Positions 1-11,627 of a stretch of 64,000 nt of DNA are shown here, one piece after another. This DNA is from Chlamydomonas sphaeroides. Lineage: Eukaryota > Chlorophyta > Chlorophyceae > Chlamydomonadales > Chlamydomonadaceae. Numbering within the stretch: position 1 is the stretch's first letter; every line of letters begins with the position of its first letter. The notes beneath the pieces are model-generated. The model saw only the letters and a list, made by a program, of their open reading frames with translations. It did not search any database and was not told where the DNA came from. The position numbers and the translations under genes are program-made. Location: NCBI GenBank assembly GCA_001662425.1, contig BDDC01000220.1, positions 1-64,000 of the forward strand, written 5' to 3'.

Positions 1-127
1 CCAACCCCACCTTCCCCACGCTCCCCCCCGCCCCCTCCCCTCGCCCTCCCGACCTCCCTTCCCCCACCTGCACCCCGCTCCTCCCCCCCTGCACGCCCTC
101 ACCCCCTCACCCCCTCACCCACAACAG

Positions 128-2493
128 AGGTGCTGGAGGGCCCCTCCACCTCGGCGGCGCAGCTGGCCCGCTCCGAGGGCCTGGCCTGCACCATTGTAAA
201 CTACGAGGCGGCCAGGCAGGCGGGCGAGACCATGCGGAGGTCCATCAGCGCGGAGCCGCGGGCGCGGGCCAACGCCAAGGTGCGCGGGGCAAGGGGACAG
301 GGGGGAGGGAAGGGGGGAGGAAGGGAGGAGGCGACAGGCACGAAGCCGCGTTTGGGGGGTTGCGGCGGACTGGTAGGCAAGGAACGGGGAAAAGGGAGTT
401 GGCGGAGGCGTTGACAGAGACGCTATGGAGGCGGAATGAGCTCTCCGAGGAATGGGCAGGGCGGAGCAGGGCGGGGTGGGGCGGGAAGGCCCACAGCGGG
501 ATCGCTTGTATGGGCGGCGGCGGCTGCAAGGGGGAGCGGTGCAGGGAAGAGAGGGGGGCCCCAACCCCAAGTGGCCCAGCTGAGGCGGGCGGAAGGCGCA
601 GCGGTGCAGCCAGGGGTCCCCGGGCGCAGGACGACAGTGGGGGCGCGTGAAGGGCCCCTCTGCCATAAGCCAGCAACCGCTCGGGGCACCATGGCCGCAG
701 GACGTAGCAGGGAGGGGGGCGACCGTGAGGGAGGGCCTGCACCGCATCCTGGGAGGCCCGCTTGCCCCGTACCCCCCTTGGCCGGCACCGCCCAACCCAG
801 CCGCACCATCTTTCCCTCCCCTCACTCCTCCCCGCCAGGTCCGGGGCCTGGGCACGCAGGCGGTGCTGCCGCACTCGATGCGGCCCGGCAGCGGCGGCTC
901 TCTACTGGACACCACCGCCCACTCGCAGGCGTCGCCGCAGGCAAGTGGCTGGGGGTGGCGCCGCGGCGGTTGCGTTGGTGTCGGTGGTGGCTGTGGCGGG
1001 GCTGTGCGCGGTGTGCCGCGGGGTGGGCTGAGGCTGGCTGCGGCGGATGCAGGCATGAGGCATTGGGTGGGTGGGTCCCCCGGCGGTGACGTGGCCTTGG
1101 CGCCCTGCCCTCTGCGTGCTTGCGACATGCAGGCGACCAGCTCGGTGATGGCCTCGCCCGAGCGGCGGCCCGCCACCGTGCCCACGGTGTACGGCGAGCT
1201 GCCCGGCTACCAGACCACGTACGGCAGCATGACGGACAAGACGTCGCGGCAGGCGGCCGAGGTGGAGCTGGCGGGCGGGCCCAACTGCGGGCCAGTGGGC
1301 GACCCGCGGTTCAAGGTGCGCGTGCGCGCGGCGCCAGGGGCGTACGGCTGTTGCTGCATGCGCGCCTGGTGCCGGCAGGCACCCCCGGACCGTGTGTGCA
1401 AGGCAGGCCGGAGGCGCAATCCGCCACGAACCCAGCCCGCTTCCCCCGTCCCGCCCCGTCCCGCCCCGCCCCGCACAGGTCCTGCCGCGCGTCATGGTGC
1501 CAGGCATGGTCCGCAACTACACCACCTACTCGGCCGAGTTTGGTCCCGAGGGCGCCGACCCCATGGCCCGCCAGGCGCCGCACAAGTCCGTCATGACGCG
1601 CACGTGCACCAGCCGCGACCTGGCGCACGGAACCAGCCGCAACGTGAGCCACATCCCGCGCTACACCGGCCACATCCCCGCCTCCCAGTGGGCCACGCCC
1701 GAGGCGGCGGCGCACGGCGAGGCGGCGGAGCCGCGGCCCGACCACAAGGCCGCCTCCTGCATTTACACGCTGGACCAGTACCCGCGCGGCAGGCTGCCCG
1801 GGTACACCGGCTACAAGCCGCAGGTGTGGGCGGTGTTGGGGGACCCGGGCTGCTTGCTGCTCGGGAGAGTTATGCGAGTGTGTGTCGCTCAGCTGCGCGA
1901 CAAGCTGCGAACCATAGCCTTGCACGACCGGCGCAGCAGCACCCCCGTGAACCTGCCTGACGCGTTTCCCGCCTCTGCCTCCCTGCCTCCCGCGTCCCGC
2001 CCGCCCCCGTCCTCTCCAGGCGCCCGCCAACGTCAACGCGGTGGCGCTGCAGCACACGGAGCGCCACCCCTGCGCCGCCACCACCAGCGGCGCGGCGGGG
2101 CTGGGCGGCACGGTGGCGGGGCTGCCGCGACAGGAGACGGCGCACAACATCAACAGCCGCGCGGGGCTCATGACCTTCTTCAACAACAGGTGCGCGGGGC
2201 GGCCCTGGGGTCTGGGGGGCTGCTGCATCACTGCGTGCGGCGCCGCTGCGAGCGTGCCCAAACAAGGCGCTGCCTGGTCTCTGACTCCCTTTTTCGCTCG
2301 CCTGCCCTCCTCGCGCGCTCCCTCCCCTCGCAGCAACGTGGGCACGGAGTTTGTGTCGGACAACGGGCTGCACAACGCGCAGGTGTACTACAAGAGCGTG
2401 GGCGCTGCGGGCAAGCTGGGCATACGCACCTCGCTGCCCTCCGCCGTGACCGTGTACGGCGCCACCTTCCGGGCGGCGGCGTCCATGGTCTAG
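128..2493 (+). CDS. Flagellar/ciliary microtubule-inner-protein-like, 5' partial
   Basis: Six exons are supported: 128-279, 839-940, 1133-1315, 1479-1823, 2020-2189 and 2334-2493, ending at TAG. All junction phases agree. Together they encode about 370 residues; the N-terminus lies left of the window. The protein has spaced Pro-Gly-Tyr/Tyr-Thr-Gly motifs (GELPGYQTTYGSM, IPRYTGHIPASQW, GRLPGYTGYKP) and a C-terminal block (FVSDNGLHNAQVYYKSVG). Motifs of the form PGYTGxxP recur in DUF2475/CIMIP2 (FAM166)-type proteins, which bind the lumen of ciliary doublet microtubules (family knowledge). The flagellar role is inferred from these motifs alone. The intron after 940 appears to use a GC donor (CAG|GCAAGT); this keeps phase 0 on both sides. 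No signal peptide or membrane segment is seen in the part present. The exact family member is not identified. Confidence 0.65.
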
Positions 2494-3650
2494 CGGGGCA
2501 GCGGCGGCGGCGGCGCAGGCGGGCGGCAGGGACTGGGCAGGCGGCAGGACTGCGAGGCAGGGCTGGGTTGCTTGCGCAAGGAGGGTTGCGTGGCGGAGGC
2601 TGGATTAGCTGAGTAAGCTGTTTGGGGGGACGTTGTCTGAGCGGCGCGGTGCGGTACGTGTCTGGCGGCGGCGGTGGTGGCGGGCTGGGATGGTGGCGAA
2701 GCTTGCCGGGGGAGGCGAGCAGGACAGGACAGGACTGGTGTTGCAGTGTTGGCTTCGGGGTGAGGGGAGGTTAGGATGGCGCGAGGGGGCGGCGGTGCGG
2801 GCCACCATGGGCCGGCCGCATGTTGACGGTGCGGGTGTTCGACGGCTTGGCTTCAGCAGCAGCGCTGGCAGCGAGTGGCAGTGAGGTGGGGCAGCAGGCA
2901 GTTGCGGGGGCGACGGGGCGAGCGGGCAGGTGGGGCATAGGAAGCAGGAGGACGCCACGGACAGGACGCGACACGCAATTCAGTCTGGGTGGAGGTGCGG
3001 AGGCTGCGTACAGTGTGGCCCGGAACGGACTTGCGCAGTCGGAGTTGGTGGATCAGGCTAGGTCGTGTGAGTTGTTATGTTGGGGTCCACGAACTGTGCG
3101 ACGAAGTAGGTGCCGCTGCAAGAGTGCGGGGACTGCTTCCCACCCGCTTCGTGAAGCAGCCACATACCGTACATATTCCGGCAGTCATGTGGCCCCTGGC
3201 GACAGCGCCCATAGCTTACGGTGGCCATCGCGAAAGTCAGCACTGCCAGGCGACGCAGCAGCCCGTAGCATGCTGCGCGCCGCCCACAACCGCATACACG
3301 CATGTGCGCTTTCCCCCCACCGGGGCCTCAATACCGTGGGGCCCCGCCCCGTCACCCCAACTGCCGCAACACGCGGCCGCGCTAGCGGTCCACACCGCCC
3401 GCTCCGGCAGCGCCCCGTCGGACTGCGGTGCTTGCCTGTGTGCTGCGCCCCCACCCCAGCCTCTCGCTGGCCACGCTCACCGGTCACCGCACAGTCCTCG
3501 CCGCCTCCCCAGGCCGCCCACCACACCGCTGCCACCCTAGCCGTAGCGCCGGCCGCTCACTCACCCGCCATCTCGCATGCACGCCCCATGTCCCTATCCC
3601 ACCTAGTGGGCTGCCAGTTGCGCTGCATGCAACCCACACGCTCGGGCGCC
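2494..3650. other. Convergent intergenic region
   Basis: This lies between the 3' ends of the flagellar-type gene (+) and the rhodanese-fold gene (-), so it should hold both 3' UTRs. Long open frames on both strands have no recognisable motif and look like GC-rich chance frames. No clear TGTAA signal was found on either strand. Confidence 0.5.
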
Positions 3651-6600
3651 TCACCGCCGCCCCCAGCCCCAGTCCCGCGCGCTGCCGCTGCCGCCCCGTG
3701 AGTGCTGCCCCGGGGCCGGCGCGCCGCTGCCGCTGCCGGCAAGCCCCAAGCCCAAGCCCAGACCAAACCCCAGCCCGAGGTTCATGCCCGGTCCGCCGCC
3801 GCCGGTGCCCACGCTGGCGCCGCCGGCAGCCAGCAGCGCCAGCGGCGGCGGCGCAACCGGAGCGGACGTGCCCGGCGGCGCCGTCGGCATGGCGACGGCG
3901 AAGCGAGACGGCCGCGGCCCCGGCCGGAGCGGCAGCCCCACGGCGTGCAGCTCCTGGGAGGGACAGCGAAGGCGGCGGGGGGCGCGCGTCGGCGAGCCGA
4001 CCGCGACGCCAGGTAAGGAGGCCGGAGGGTGACGGTTCGTGCGTGTACAATTGGCGCGAGGGGTGGCCGTCGTCGGCCTGAACCGGCCCTGAGAGCAACC
4101 GCAGCGTAGGCGGCACCCAGGGCCCAAACACCCACCTGCAGCCCCGCCTGCTCGTCAGGCTCCTCGGGCGCAAAGGGCTCCGGGTCGGGCGGGATGGCGC
4201 CCTGCGCAGCAGCACAGCGACGCAGCAGCGCGCCGAGTGAGGTGGTTGCGGGTGCCGTTGCCAGCGGGTCCAGGTGATGCAAGGTGTGGTGCGTATGGTA
4301 GCGCCGTACGAGGTAGGCGTGTGAGAGGCAGACACGTGGGTCACACATGTGCTTGGGTCGTGCAGGGACCCACCAGGTCGTACGCCCTGTACGGCTTGAC
4401 GCGGTCCTCGAGCCGCCAGCCGTGCACGCCCTCGCCGTACACGAACACCCTGCGGCGGCGCGCGGGGCGGAGAGGCCGGGGGTCTTGCGTTGCCTGGTGG
4501 ACGAGGCCCTGCGTGGCCTGCCGCCACTGGGCCTGGCTGCCAGGGCACGTCACCCGCGTGTGGTGAGCTGCTCGCGAAAGCAGCTGTTGCTAGCTGCCCA
4601 ACGGCCAGGAAGATTGCATGGCATGGCATGGCATGGGCTGCGGCTGGGGCTGAGGATGCTGTTGATGTGGCATCGCAGCGACCGCTGCCGCGGTACCAGC
4701 CCCCGTGCTGCTCAGTGCCGTGGACCAACCCCAGCTGCTCTCACCTCCGGAGCCCAGCGTCCAGGCACAGCTGCGCTGCCCAGGCAGCCCGCCTGCCGTG
4801 TAGGGTGGGCCGTGCGGATGGGGCGGGCATGGGGCGCGGATGCACGCTGTCACGCACGCGATGCGTTGGCAAGGTTGGCGCAATCAAGCAACATGTGAAT
4901 GCCTCGGTGGGGCGCGCGGCAGCTTTCGGGCATGCGGACAGGGCCTCCAACCCTCACCTGCCGTGCCTACGCGTAAGATGTTGGAGATGCGAGCAAGATC
5001 CCGGGGAGAGACGAGCGGGCCACAACCATGAAACGCACACACGGCTCACGACCTCACCTGCCCTGCCTCGATGCCAGCACCACAGGGTCGTCCGGCCCGG
5101 GACGCGGCACCCCGAAGCGCCGCGCGAATTCAGCCGGCGGCAGCGCGAGCGCACAGGCCAGCTCGTCCGCTGCGGGCCGAGCCGCGAGCAGGAGCACAAG
5201 GGTGAGGCACGAGCGGCACAGAGAGCTGTGTGCGACACGGGCCCAACTACAGCACGCAGCACAAACCACAGAATGCCTCCACCGGCTGCCTGCACCGGCT
5301 GCCTGCTCAAACCCCCTCGCCGCCCAGCCTGTACGCGGTCCCTACCTGGCACGTTGACTGTCCCGCGGATTGCGCCGTACGACAGCCGTTCGTCCGGCCG
5401 CCGTACGTCCAGTACGAGGCAGGGCACGTGGAAGTGCGGCTCGCCCGGGGCCAGCTGCAGCGCCAGCCACAGCGCGTGTCGGGACAGGCAGGGCAGGCGA
5501 GGGCCGGACAGCGAGGTGGCGGCAAAGGCCTCGGGCGTGCCAACCCAGGTAGCCACCCTGGGGCCGCGGAGGGAGCGGGGAGGAGAGAGGGCATTTGGAT
5601 TGGGTACGTGCCGCAGCGGGCGGTCGCAGCCAGGAGCAGACTGTGATAGGGGCGGCCCCCGGAGCTGCCTACACAGGCGGCCCTGGGCCTGACTTGCGCC
5701 GCACCTGCTGAAGCCTGCGGCGGCTGCCGCCGCCGTGACCGCCGCCACGTGCCGCTCGTTGCGCCCTAGAACCACCAGCAGCGAGTGCCGCGACGGGTAC
5801 GGCAGGGAGGCCATGTTGGCGGCGGCCGCCGCCGCCAACGCGGCGGCGCCGCCAGCTCCCGCCGCGGCGGCGGCGGCACCGGCGCCCCCAGAGGAAGCGG
5901 CGCCCCGAGCGGAGTCTTGGCCGGCGGCCGTGAGCCCCGGGCCCTGGCCCAAGCCCAGGCCTAGTCCCAGGCCCAGGCCGCCGCCAAGGCCCCCGCCGCC
6001 GCCGCCGGGCCCGAGGCCGGTTGGATCCTGACCGGGGGACCCCGACTGCGCGTGCGCTGCGCCCTCTTGCGACCGCCGCTGGCCGTGGAGGGGCGGCGAC
6101 GCAGCCTGAGCCGCGCCCTGGGGCTGCTGCGGCTGTGCTTGCTGCTGTGCTTCCGAGGCGCTGAGTGCGGCAGCGCCCGGCGCTGACCCTGCAAGAGGGC
6201 TGGGCCCCGTCGCGTCAGGCCGGCCCGGTGGCAGCCGCGGCGGCGGCGGCGGCGGTTGGTGCTGCGGCTGCGGCTGCAGGCGGGACCGCAGGCCGCTGGC
6301 GGCGCCGTCGCGCCCAAAGGAGGAGGCGTAGGAGGAGGCGTAGGAGGAGCGGAGCGATGCTGAGCCCGCCGCAGCTGGGGAGGCGCTTCCGGCAGAGGTG
6401 GCCGCCGCCGCCGTGGCGGTGGCGGCGGCACGGGTGAGCTCGCACCGCCAGGGTTCGTGGGCCGCGAGCGCCCGCACCCAAGCAGCGGCTGCGAGGCAGG
6501 GGAGGTGCATGGTACGGCAAGGGACAGGTGAGCAGCGTTGCTAGCCTCCTCAAGAATCGGGTACTAGCATGTTGCAGTCGTAGGGTTCCTGCGAGCAGTC

Positions 6601-7324
6601 CTAAGTATTGTGCAAGGAGGCCTGCGCCCCTGCAACCCCTACGCACCTGGCATGCAAGGGACGGCTGCCGCCAGCTCCGGCGGCACTATGCGCGGCGGTG
6701 GCAGCGCTAGCACCGGCGGCGCGGGAGGGTGGGCACCGCTGGGCTGCCGGGCGGCTGGCGCCGCGGCGCCGCTGCCTCGCCCGGAGGGGCCTGCCGCGCC
6801 TGCAGCGGCGCCAGCGGGCCCAGCGGTTGAGGCGCCGTCGGCTGCTAGCTCCAGTACGGCACACGGCAAGGCGCCAGTTTCGATCTACAGTTTGCGACAG
6901 GGAAGGAGAACGGCACGATGGTAAGGGAGCACGGCAGCAGGCGAGGCCGGAAGGACCTCGATAGTGATGTGGGTGGGACTGGCGTAGGCAGCCCGCACCG
7001 GCGCGCAGCGCCTCCAGGCGCGCAGGAACTGCGACGTAGGCCCCGTTCACGCGCCGCAAGGCTCTGGGGACGCTTGGCCGCGCCCGATGCACCCCGGGCG
7101 CCCTGAGTACCGGCTGGCGGGCTCACCAGCATGCGGATCGCCGTCGCCGAGAGGTGCTGCAGCAGCCGAGGCTGAGGCGCACCCGGATCAACCATCAGTT
7201 GGTCATCGGCCCCGTGCTTGCGCTCGCGCCGGCTCGCGATGCCGCGGACTGCACGAACGGCCCATGCTCCGAGCAGGACCAACAGGCCCCAAGCACCGAC
7301 GCCACCAACGCTAACGGCTGCCAT
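3651..7324 (-). CDS. Membrane-anchored rhodanese-fold protein lacking the catalytic cysteine
   Basis: Nine exons (transcript order): 7324-7127, 6848-6647, 6488-5705, 5557-5346, 5169-5058, 4792-4745, 4449-4374, 4201-4136 and 3953-3651. They total 2001 nt, or 666 residues, with all phases consistent; the acceptor at 6848 is the least certain. Residues 8-24 (VGAWGLLVLLGAWAVR) form one hydrophobic segment, followed by a basic stretch. A long Ala/Gly/Gln/Pro-rich region follows. The rhodanese domain then reads VLDVRRPDERLSYGAIRG, DDPVVLASRQGRRAAWAAQ and RVFVYGEGVHGWRLEDRV, closest in pattern to single-domain TSTD1/HSP67B-type rhodaneses. The active-site loop normally has Cys; here Ser occupies that place (TCG codon at 5071-5069), so sulfurtransferase activity is unlikely (inference). 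The tail is rich in Gly-Leu repeats. Topology and organelle are not determined; a short upstream open frame (MKPRMT) lies in the 5' leader. Confidence 0.8.
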
Positions 7325-7773
7325 ATAAGCCTAGATTGTTACGTCATACGAGGCTTCATGGTTTGCTGACAGCGGCGTCGTGATGATTGCGATTGCTGCG
7401 CTGGGTGCCAGGCGCGACGCCGTTTGCTGGTGTATCGGGGGTGAGTTACACGGCTGTGGCATACGTATGCACCTGATGGTAGCGGTTCTTGATGCAACCG
7501 TCCGTGCATGGGACCAAAAAGCTGAAACCTTGGCCGATAGCCGCTCATGTTGCTCCGAAGACGTGCGTATTATGGTTTGACACAGCTGCATCTGACATCC
7601 GCACTGGAGCCGAGCGGCCAACACAATCGCAAAGTTCACTGTCGCAGTGCCTCCTACGGTGGGGCACCAACATTTGCACGTGTTTGACGCCTCCTAATAC
7701 AAGAAGGTCCGCGACCATAGGCGTGGTCGCCGGGCGCTGAAGGGGTGCGTGGCCATCACTGGCCAGGCCACCC
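7325..7773. promoter_or_regulatory. Bidirectional promoter region, rhodanese-fold/histidine-phosphatase pair
   Basis: These 449 bp separate two divergent start codons and must carry both 5' leaders and promoters. The stretch is less GC-rich than the flanking coding DNA. No convincing TATA box was identified. Confidence 0.5.
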
Positions 7774-10194
7774 ATGGCCATGGCCCCGCCTCGCCGCTTC
7801 GTGCTGGTCATGCGGCATGCCGAGCGCCAGGACGAGGCAGACGAGGGCTGGGCAGCCGCCGAGGCCGCCCGGCCCGGAGGCGCGCCGTGGGACCCGCCGC
7901 TGAGCGCCAAGGGCTTGCAGCAAGCGGACGACGCTGCGGCGCGGCTGGCCGCCTGGGCGCAGCGCCACGGCGGAGTCCGCATCACAGCCGTCATCGCATC
8001 CCCCTTCCTGCGGTACGTGCTGCCCCCTTGCTTCACCACCACCAGCGCCAACCTCTGGGCAGCAGCGGCGAGTCAGCCGCCGCCAGCGCCGTGCCTCCCT
8101 AGCCGTCTCCTGACCTCTCCTGGCACCTGCACGCACGCTCGCCCACACGGCCCTCCCTACACACCTCCGTCCCCTTCCCCTTCCCCTCCACAACGCAGCT
8201 GCCTGCAGACTGCTGCCGCTGCTGCCCGGCGCCTCGGCCACCGCCGCCTGGCCCTGGCCTGGCCGCTAAGCGAGTCCCTCTACCGGGTGCCCTCTGCGCC
8301 GCACGGGCCGCTGCCGGACTGGTTGTGGCCTTCGCCGCCGGAGCCGGCCTTGCTTGAGGCAGCCGACGGGGGGGAAGCTGGCGTGCAGGTGGCAGATTCG
8401 GCGGAGGCGGGCTCGCGGGCGGCGACGGGGGCGGCATCGGGCGTGGAGGAGGACGGTGCGGAGGCCGGCGGAGGTCCCAGCGAGGGCGGCGCCGGGCCGA
8501 GCTCTGCGCCGCCGCCGCCGTCGCGGCGTCGCGGGCTTAGTGCCGAGGAGCGCCTGGCCCAGCTGGGCGCTGCAGTGGTGGCGGCGGTGACCGCTGGGGC
8601 CGCGGCGGACGGTGGGGAGGCGCCGGAGGCGGGCCTGGCGGAAGGCGCGCCGGGCGTGGGCAGCCTGGCGGGCGTGCTGCAGGTGGGTCCGGGCCGAGGG
8701 AAATGGCGGGGTGATGGCGGGGCGGCGCTTGGGTTCGTGCCGGGCATGGGCGGCCCAGCGGGTGTGCTGCAAGTGGGGCAGGGCAGGGGTTGGGGCACAG
8801 ACGTGGCTGTAGGCAGCCCGGTGGCTGCCTGCGGTCTCCGTGGGGGCCGCACGTGGGAGCGGCGCGTGGGGGCTCCCGTCGGCGTATCCCAGGGTTTGGC
8901 CACGCACCCACCGCTCTGCCCTGGTCTGCCGCCTCTGCCCTGGTCGGCCGCCTCTGCCACGGTCTGCCGTCAGGGCCTGGCCGTAATGGTGCTGCCGCCG
9001 CCGGTGGGCGCCACGGGGACCGCCGCTGCTACGGCCGCCGCCGCCAACGCCAGCGCGCCGGCGGCCGCGGCGGAGCACAGCAGCGCCGCTGTGCCTAGGT
9101 CGGGTGGGGAGGGTGGGCCGGAGCCGGTTGCACGCGAGGGCCATGAGGGCCCTGAGGGCACGCAGGCGGGCGCAGCGGTGGCGGCAACGCCCGCTCAGGC
9201 CGCGGTGGGGCTGCCGCCGGCGCCGCCGGGCGTCCCCGTCAGCCCCGAGTCTCTGGAGGACGCGCACGCGAGGTACAAGTCAGCGCTGCGCTGCATCCTT
9301 GCTGCGGCAGCCGCCGCCCGGGAGCCGGCGGCGGTGGAGCTCGACGGCGCGGCGGCGGCGTGGCAGGAGCTCTGGCGGGCGCCGCCGGGCTTCTGCGATG
9401 CGCCAGAGGCCTGCGCTGGCAGTGGCGCTGGCGACGGCCCCGGGCACTCTAGCCATGGGGGCTCGCCCTTCCGCAGCCACGGATTCGGGGAAGGCCCTGG
9501 CGAGCGCGAAGGCGCCAGCCCGCACCGCAGCGACCTCGACCACGGGACGCACGAGTCCGACGGCCGCCGCCTGAGCCTCGAATCGGACAGTGACCGGTTG
9601 CTGATGCGTCAGCCCATCAGCCAGCTGGACGCGGGCGACCCACATCACTACCTCGACCCACATGACCCACATGACCCACACGGGCTGGTGCTGCTGCCGG
9701 CGGCAGCCTCGGAGGCGGAGGCGAGCGCAGGGCCATCTGCTTCGGCAGGAGGGCACGAGGGCGGGAGCGGTGACGCGCAGCAGCAAGAGCCTGGGCTGGG
9801 CGAGCGGGCTACAAGCGGCATCGCCGGGTCTGGGATGGGCAGCGCGGGTGGGGCTGGCCCGGGATGGGGCTGGGGGCAGGGCGAGGCGGTGCTCCTGGTA
9901 ACGCACGGAGAGGCAGTAGCGGCGGCCGCGGCGGCGGTGGCGCCGTGGGCCCTTGTGTACGAGGTACGGCACACGGGGTTCGTCGTACTGGCGGCGGCGG
10001 GCGAGGAGGAGGAGGGGCAGGGCGGCGCGGGGGGGAGCCTCGGGCCGGAGGTCGGGGAGGCGGGCAGCGGAGTGGTCGAGGCGACGGGGCGAGGCGGCGG
10101 AGGGCCTATGGTGGAGGCGGAGGCGGCGTGGGAGCTGCTGCCAGACCCGCAAGGCGCGCGGGGCGTGCTGTGGATGTCGGCGCTGGACGACTGA
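7774..10194 (+). CDS. Histidine phosphatase (phosphoglycerate mutase-like) superfamily protein
   Basis: Three exons: 7774-8012, 8199-8682 and 8974-10194, giving 647 residues. The N-terminal catalytic motif is FVLVMRHAERQDE (RHG-type, here RHAER; nucleophile His15). The second conserved block, ASPFLRCLQTA, is created exactly across the first splice junction, which supports the model. The C-terminal motif LLVTHGEAV supplies the second His. A long Ala/Gly/Pro-rich insert separates the two halves, so the protein is far longer than the usual 200-300 residues. In this superfamily the first His is phosphorylated during hydrolysis of phosphate esters or phosphotyrosine; the substrate here is unknown. 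Both introns are multiples of three without stops, so the whole locus also reads as one 806-codon frame. The spliced form is preferred because of the ASPFLRCLQTA junction and good splice sites. It is divergent from the rhodanese-fold gene. Confidence 0.82.
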   Translation: MAMAPPRRFVLVMRHAERQDEADEGWAAAEAARPGGAPWDPPLSAKGLQQADDAAARLAAWAQRHGGVRITAVIASPFLRYVLPPCFTTTSANLWAAAASQPPPAPCLPSRLLTSPGTCTHARPHGPPYTPPSPSPSPPQRSCLQTAAAAARRLGHRRLALAWPLSESLYRVPSAPHGPLPDWLWPSPPEPALLEAADGGEAGVQVADSAEAGSRAATGAASGVEEDGAEAGGGPSEGGAGPSSAPPPPSRRRGLSAEERLAQLGAAVVAAVTAGAAADGGEAPEAGLAEGAPGVGSLAGVLQVGPGRGKWRGDGGAALGFVPGMGGPAGVLQVGQGRGWGTDVAVGSPVAACGLRGGRTWERRVGAPVGVSQGLATHPPLCPGLPPLPWSAASATVCRQGLAVMVLPPPVGATGTAAATAAAANASAPAAAAEHSSAAVPRSGGEGGPEPVAREGHEGPEGTQAGAAVAATPAQAAVGLPPAPPGVPVSPESLEDAHARYKSALRCILAAAAAAREPAAVELDGAAAAWQELWRAPPGFCDAPEACAGSGAGDGPGHSSHGGSPFRSHGFGEGPGEREGASPHRSDLDHGTHESDGRRLSLESDSDRLLMRQPISQLDAGDPHHYLDPHDPHDPHGLVLLPAAASEAEASAGPSASAGGHEGGSGDAQQQEPGLGERATSGIAGSGMGSAGGAGPGWGWGQGEAVLLVTHGEAVAAAAAAVAPWALVYEVRHTGFVVLAAAGEEEEGQGGAGGSLGPEVGEAGSGVVEATGRGGGGPMVEAEAAWELLPDPQGARGVLWMSALDD
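9655..9681 (+). repeat. 9-bp in-frame tandem repeat (Asp-Pro-His)
   Basis: Three copies of GACCCACAT encode DPHDPHDPH inside the low-complexity insert of the histidine-phosphatase gene. The reverse complement of this 9-mer is the unit of the intronic array at 29141-29190. Confidence 0.8.
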
Positions 10195-11627
10195 CGGTTG
10201 CAAGCTCTGAAAGGGCTGGGCTCGGGGCGGTTGTGGTTGGCCCTCCCGCGAGCTCTCGGCGCCGCTGCGTCTGGACGCAGCGGCTACGCCCCATCCGAGT
10301 CGCCTGTGAGGCTGAAGGCCCCCGTATCTGGCACCGCACCGCACCGCCTGTCGTCACCTGTCGCCGGCGCTGGTGTCGCCACCGTGGCTCCAGACTCTGG
10401 CTGCTACAGCAAGAGCATTGGGACAATCCCTTGGCCCCAAGCGTGCCCCTGACCTTGGCCCAGCCTGCTAGTTGCCTTCCAGCGGCACAGCCCCTGCCTT
10501 CCAACGTCACGACGGCAGTTGGCTGTATCCAGCTAGAGGCCTAGAGCTTCCTGTTACATCGAGCCAGCAGGGTCAAGTACTACACCCGGCTGCTCACGCT
10601 GCCCGGCATGCGTCTGCGCCAAGCACTGCAGCCAGCACACATTGGGGTTCTGTTCTACTTAACACTCGAACACACCCAACCTACCATTGCCACACCGCGC
10701 TGAGGAGGTTGTGTAGGTTCCGCAGGGCGGGGGGAGTCCCGCCTGGCGCCAGCGCTCGAGTTGGTTAGAACCGCCGCCTGCCAGCCCGCCAGCCGCAAGC
10801 TGTCGACTAGTGATTGAGAGAGAGAGAGAGCACCAGCAACCGTGAAAGGAATCGCAAAGAAAGCAGCCGCAAAGCAGTCGACTACCAGAAGTGGACAACT
10901 GGCCATGCGCCGAGTAGCATGCCGCGACCCGCCAACCCGCCACAGCGCATGAGCTGTGCCTGCTGCAGGTCGCACCCCATGACCGCACGCCATCAGCCAG
11001 CATAGTTGAATATCCAAGCTGCTCCGGTCGCAGAGCATGCTGACGTATAGGGACATAAGAGCACTGGCTCGCCCCAACCACCACCACACAGAGCCGTCCT
11101 GAGGTGAGCAGCTGCCTGCTTGCCGTGTGCAGCGCAGCCGGCCTCTCGTCATGGCCGAGACACGTGTCACGCGCAGCGCAACGCCCCCAAGCGGCTGCCT
11201 GCCTGCCCACGTTGTTGTTGTAGGTCTCCGTCATTGCGTGTGCCCCACCTATCTCCGTGCTACTGTACCCCCCCCCCGCATGAATGCATGCAGGGCCCTC
11301 CTTGCGTGCACGCAGGCGCCACGACACCTGCGCGCGACATCTACAGCTATCACGGCGTTGGGGTCAGTTGTCATCAAGACATATCGAATGTGTCCTGAGC
11401 GGGAGGCGGTCACACGTCATACGGTATCACATTACCATGGTCGCCGCGCAGAACCACGGCAACAACACTGCCGCACGCCAAAGTGCGCCCTGCAGCGGCG
11501 GCCTCCCGAGTGGCCCCGTGTAGTGCACCGCCCCTGTCTAGGTCACGGTCTACGACGAGCCGTGCGCACTGCATTGCGCAACACCGGCGCCGCTCGCTAC
11601 GGAGGCAACCTCAAGCGTTCTAGTGCC
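10195..11627. other. Convergent intergenic region
   Basis: This 1.4 kb holds the 3' UTRs of the histidine-phosphatase gene (+) and the FkbM gene (-). It contains one copy of a dispersed repeat (10647-10677), a short GA-rich stretch near 10815-10830 and a run of C at 11270-11278. No further gene is supported. Confidence 0.5.
10647..10677 (+). repeat. Dispersed short repeat, copy A
   Basis: Shares TGTTCTACTTAACACTCGAA with near-matching stretches at 52519-52545 and 61715-61744. The unit GTTCTACYTWACASTSGAAC is not explained by any gene. Confidence 0.55.

Noticed and set aside
115..1185. 356-codon minus-strand open frame
   Set aside because: Antisense to the phase-consistent exons of the flagellar-type gene; Pro/Arg/Ser-rich without motifs.
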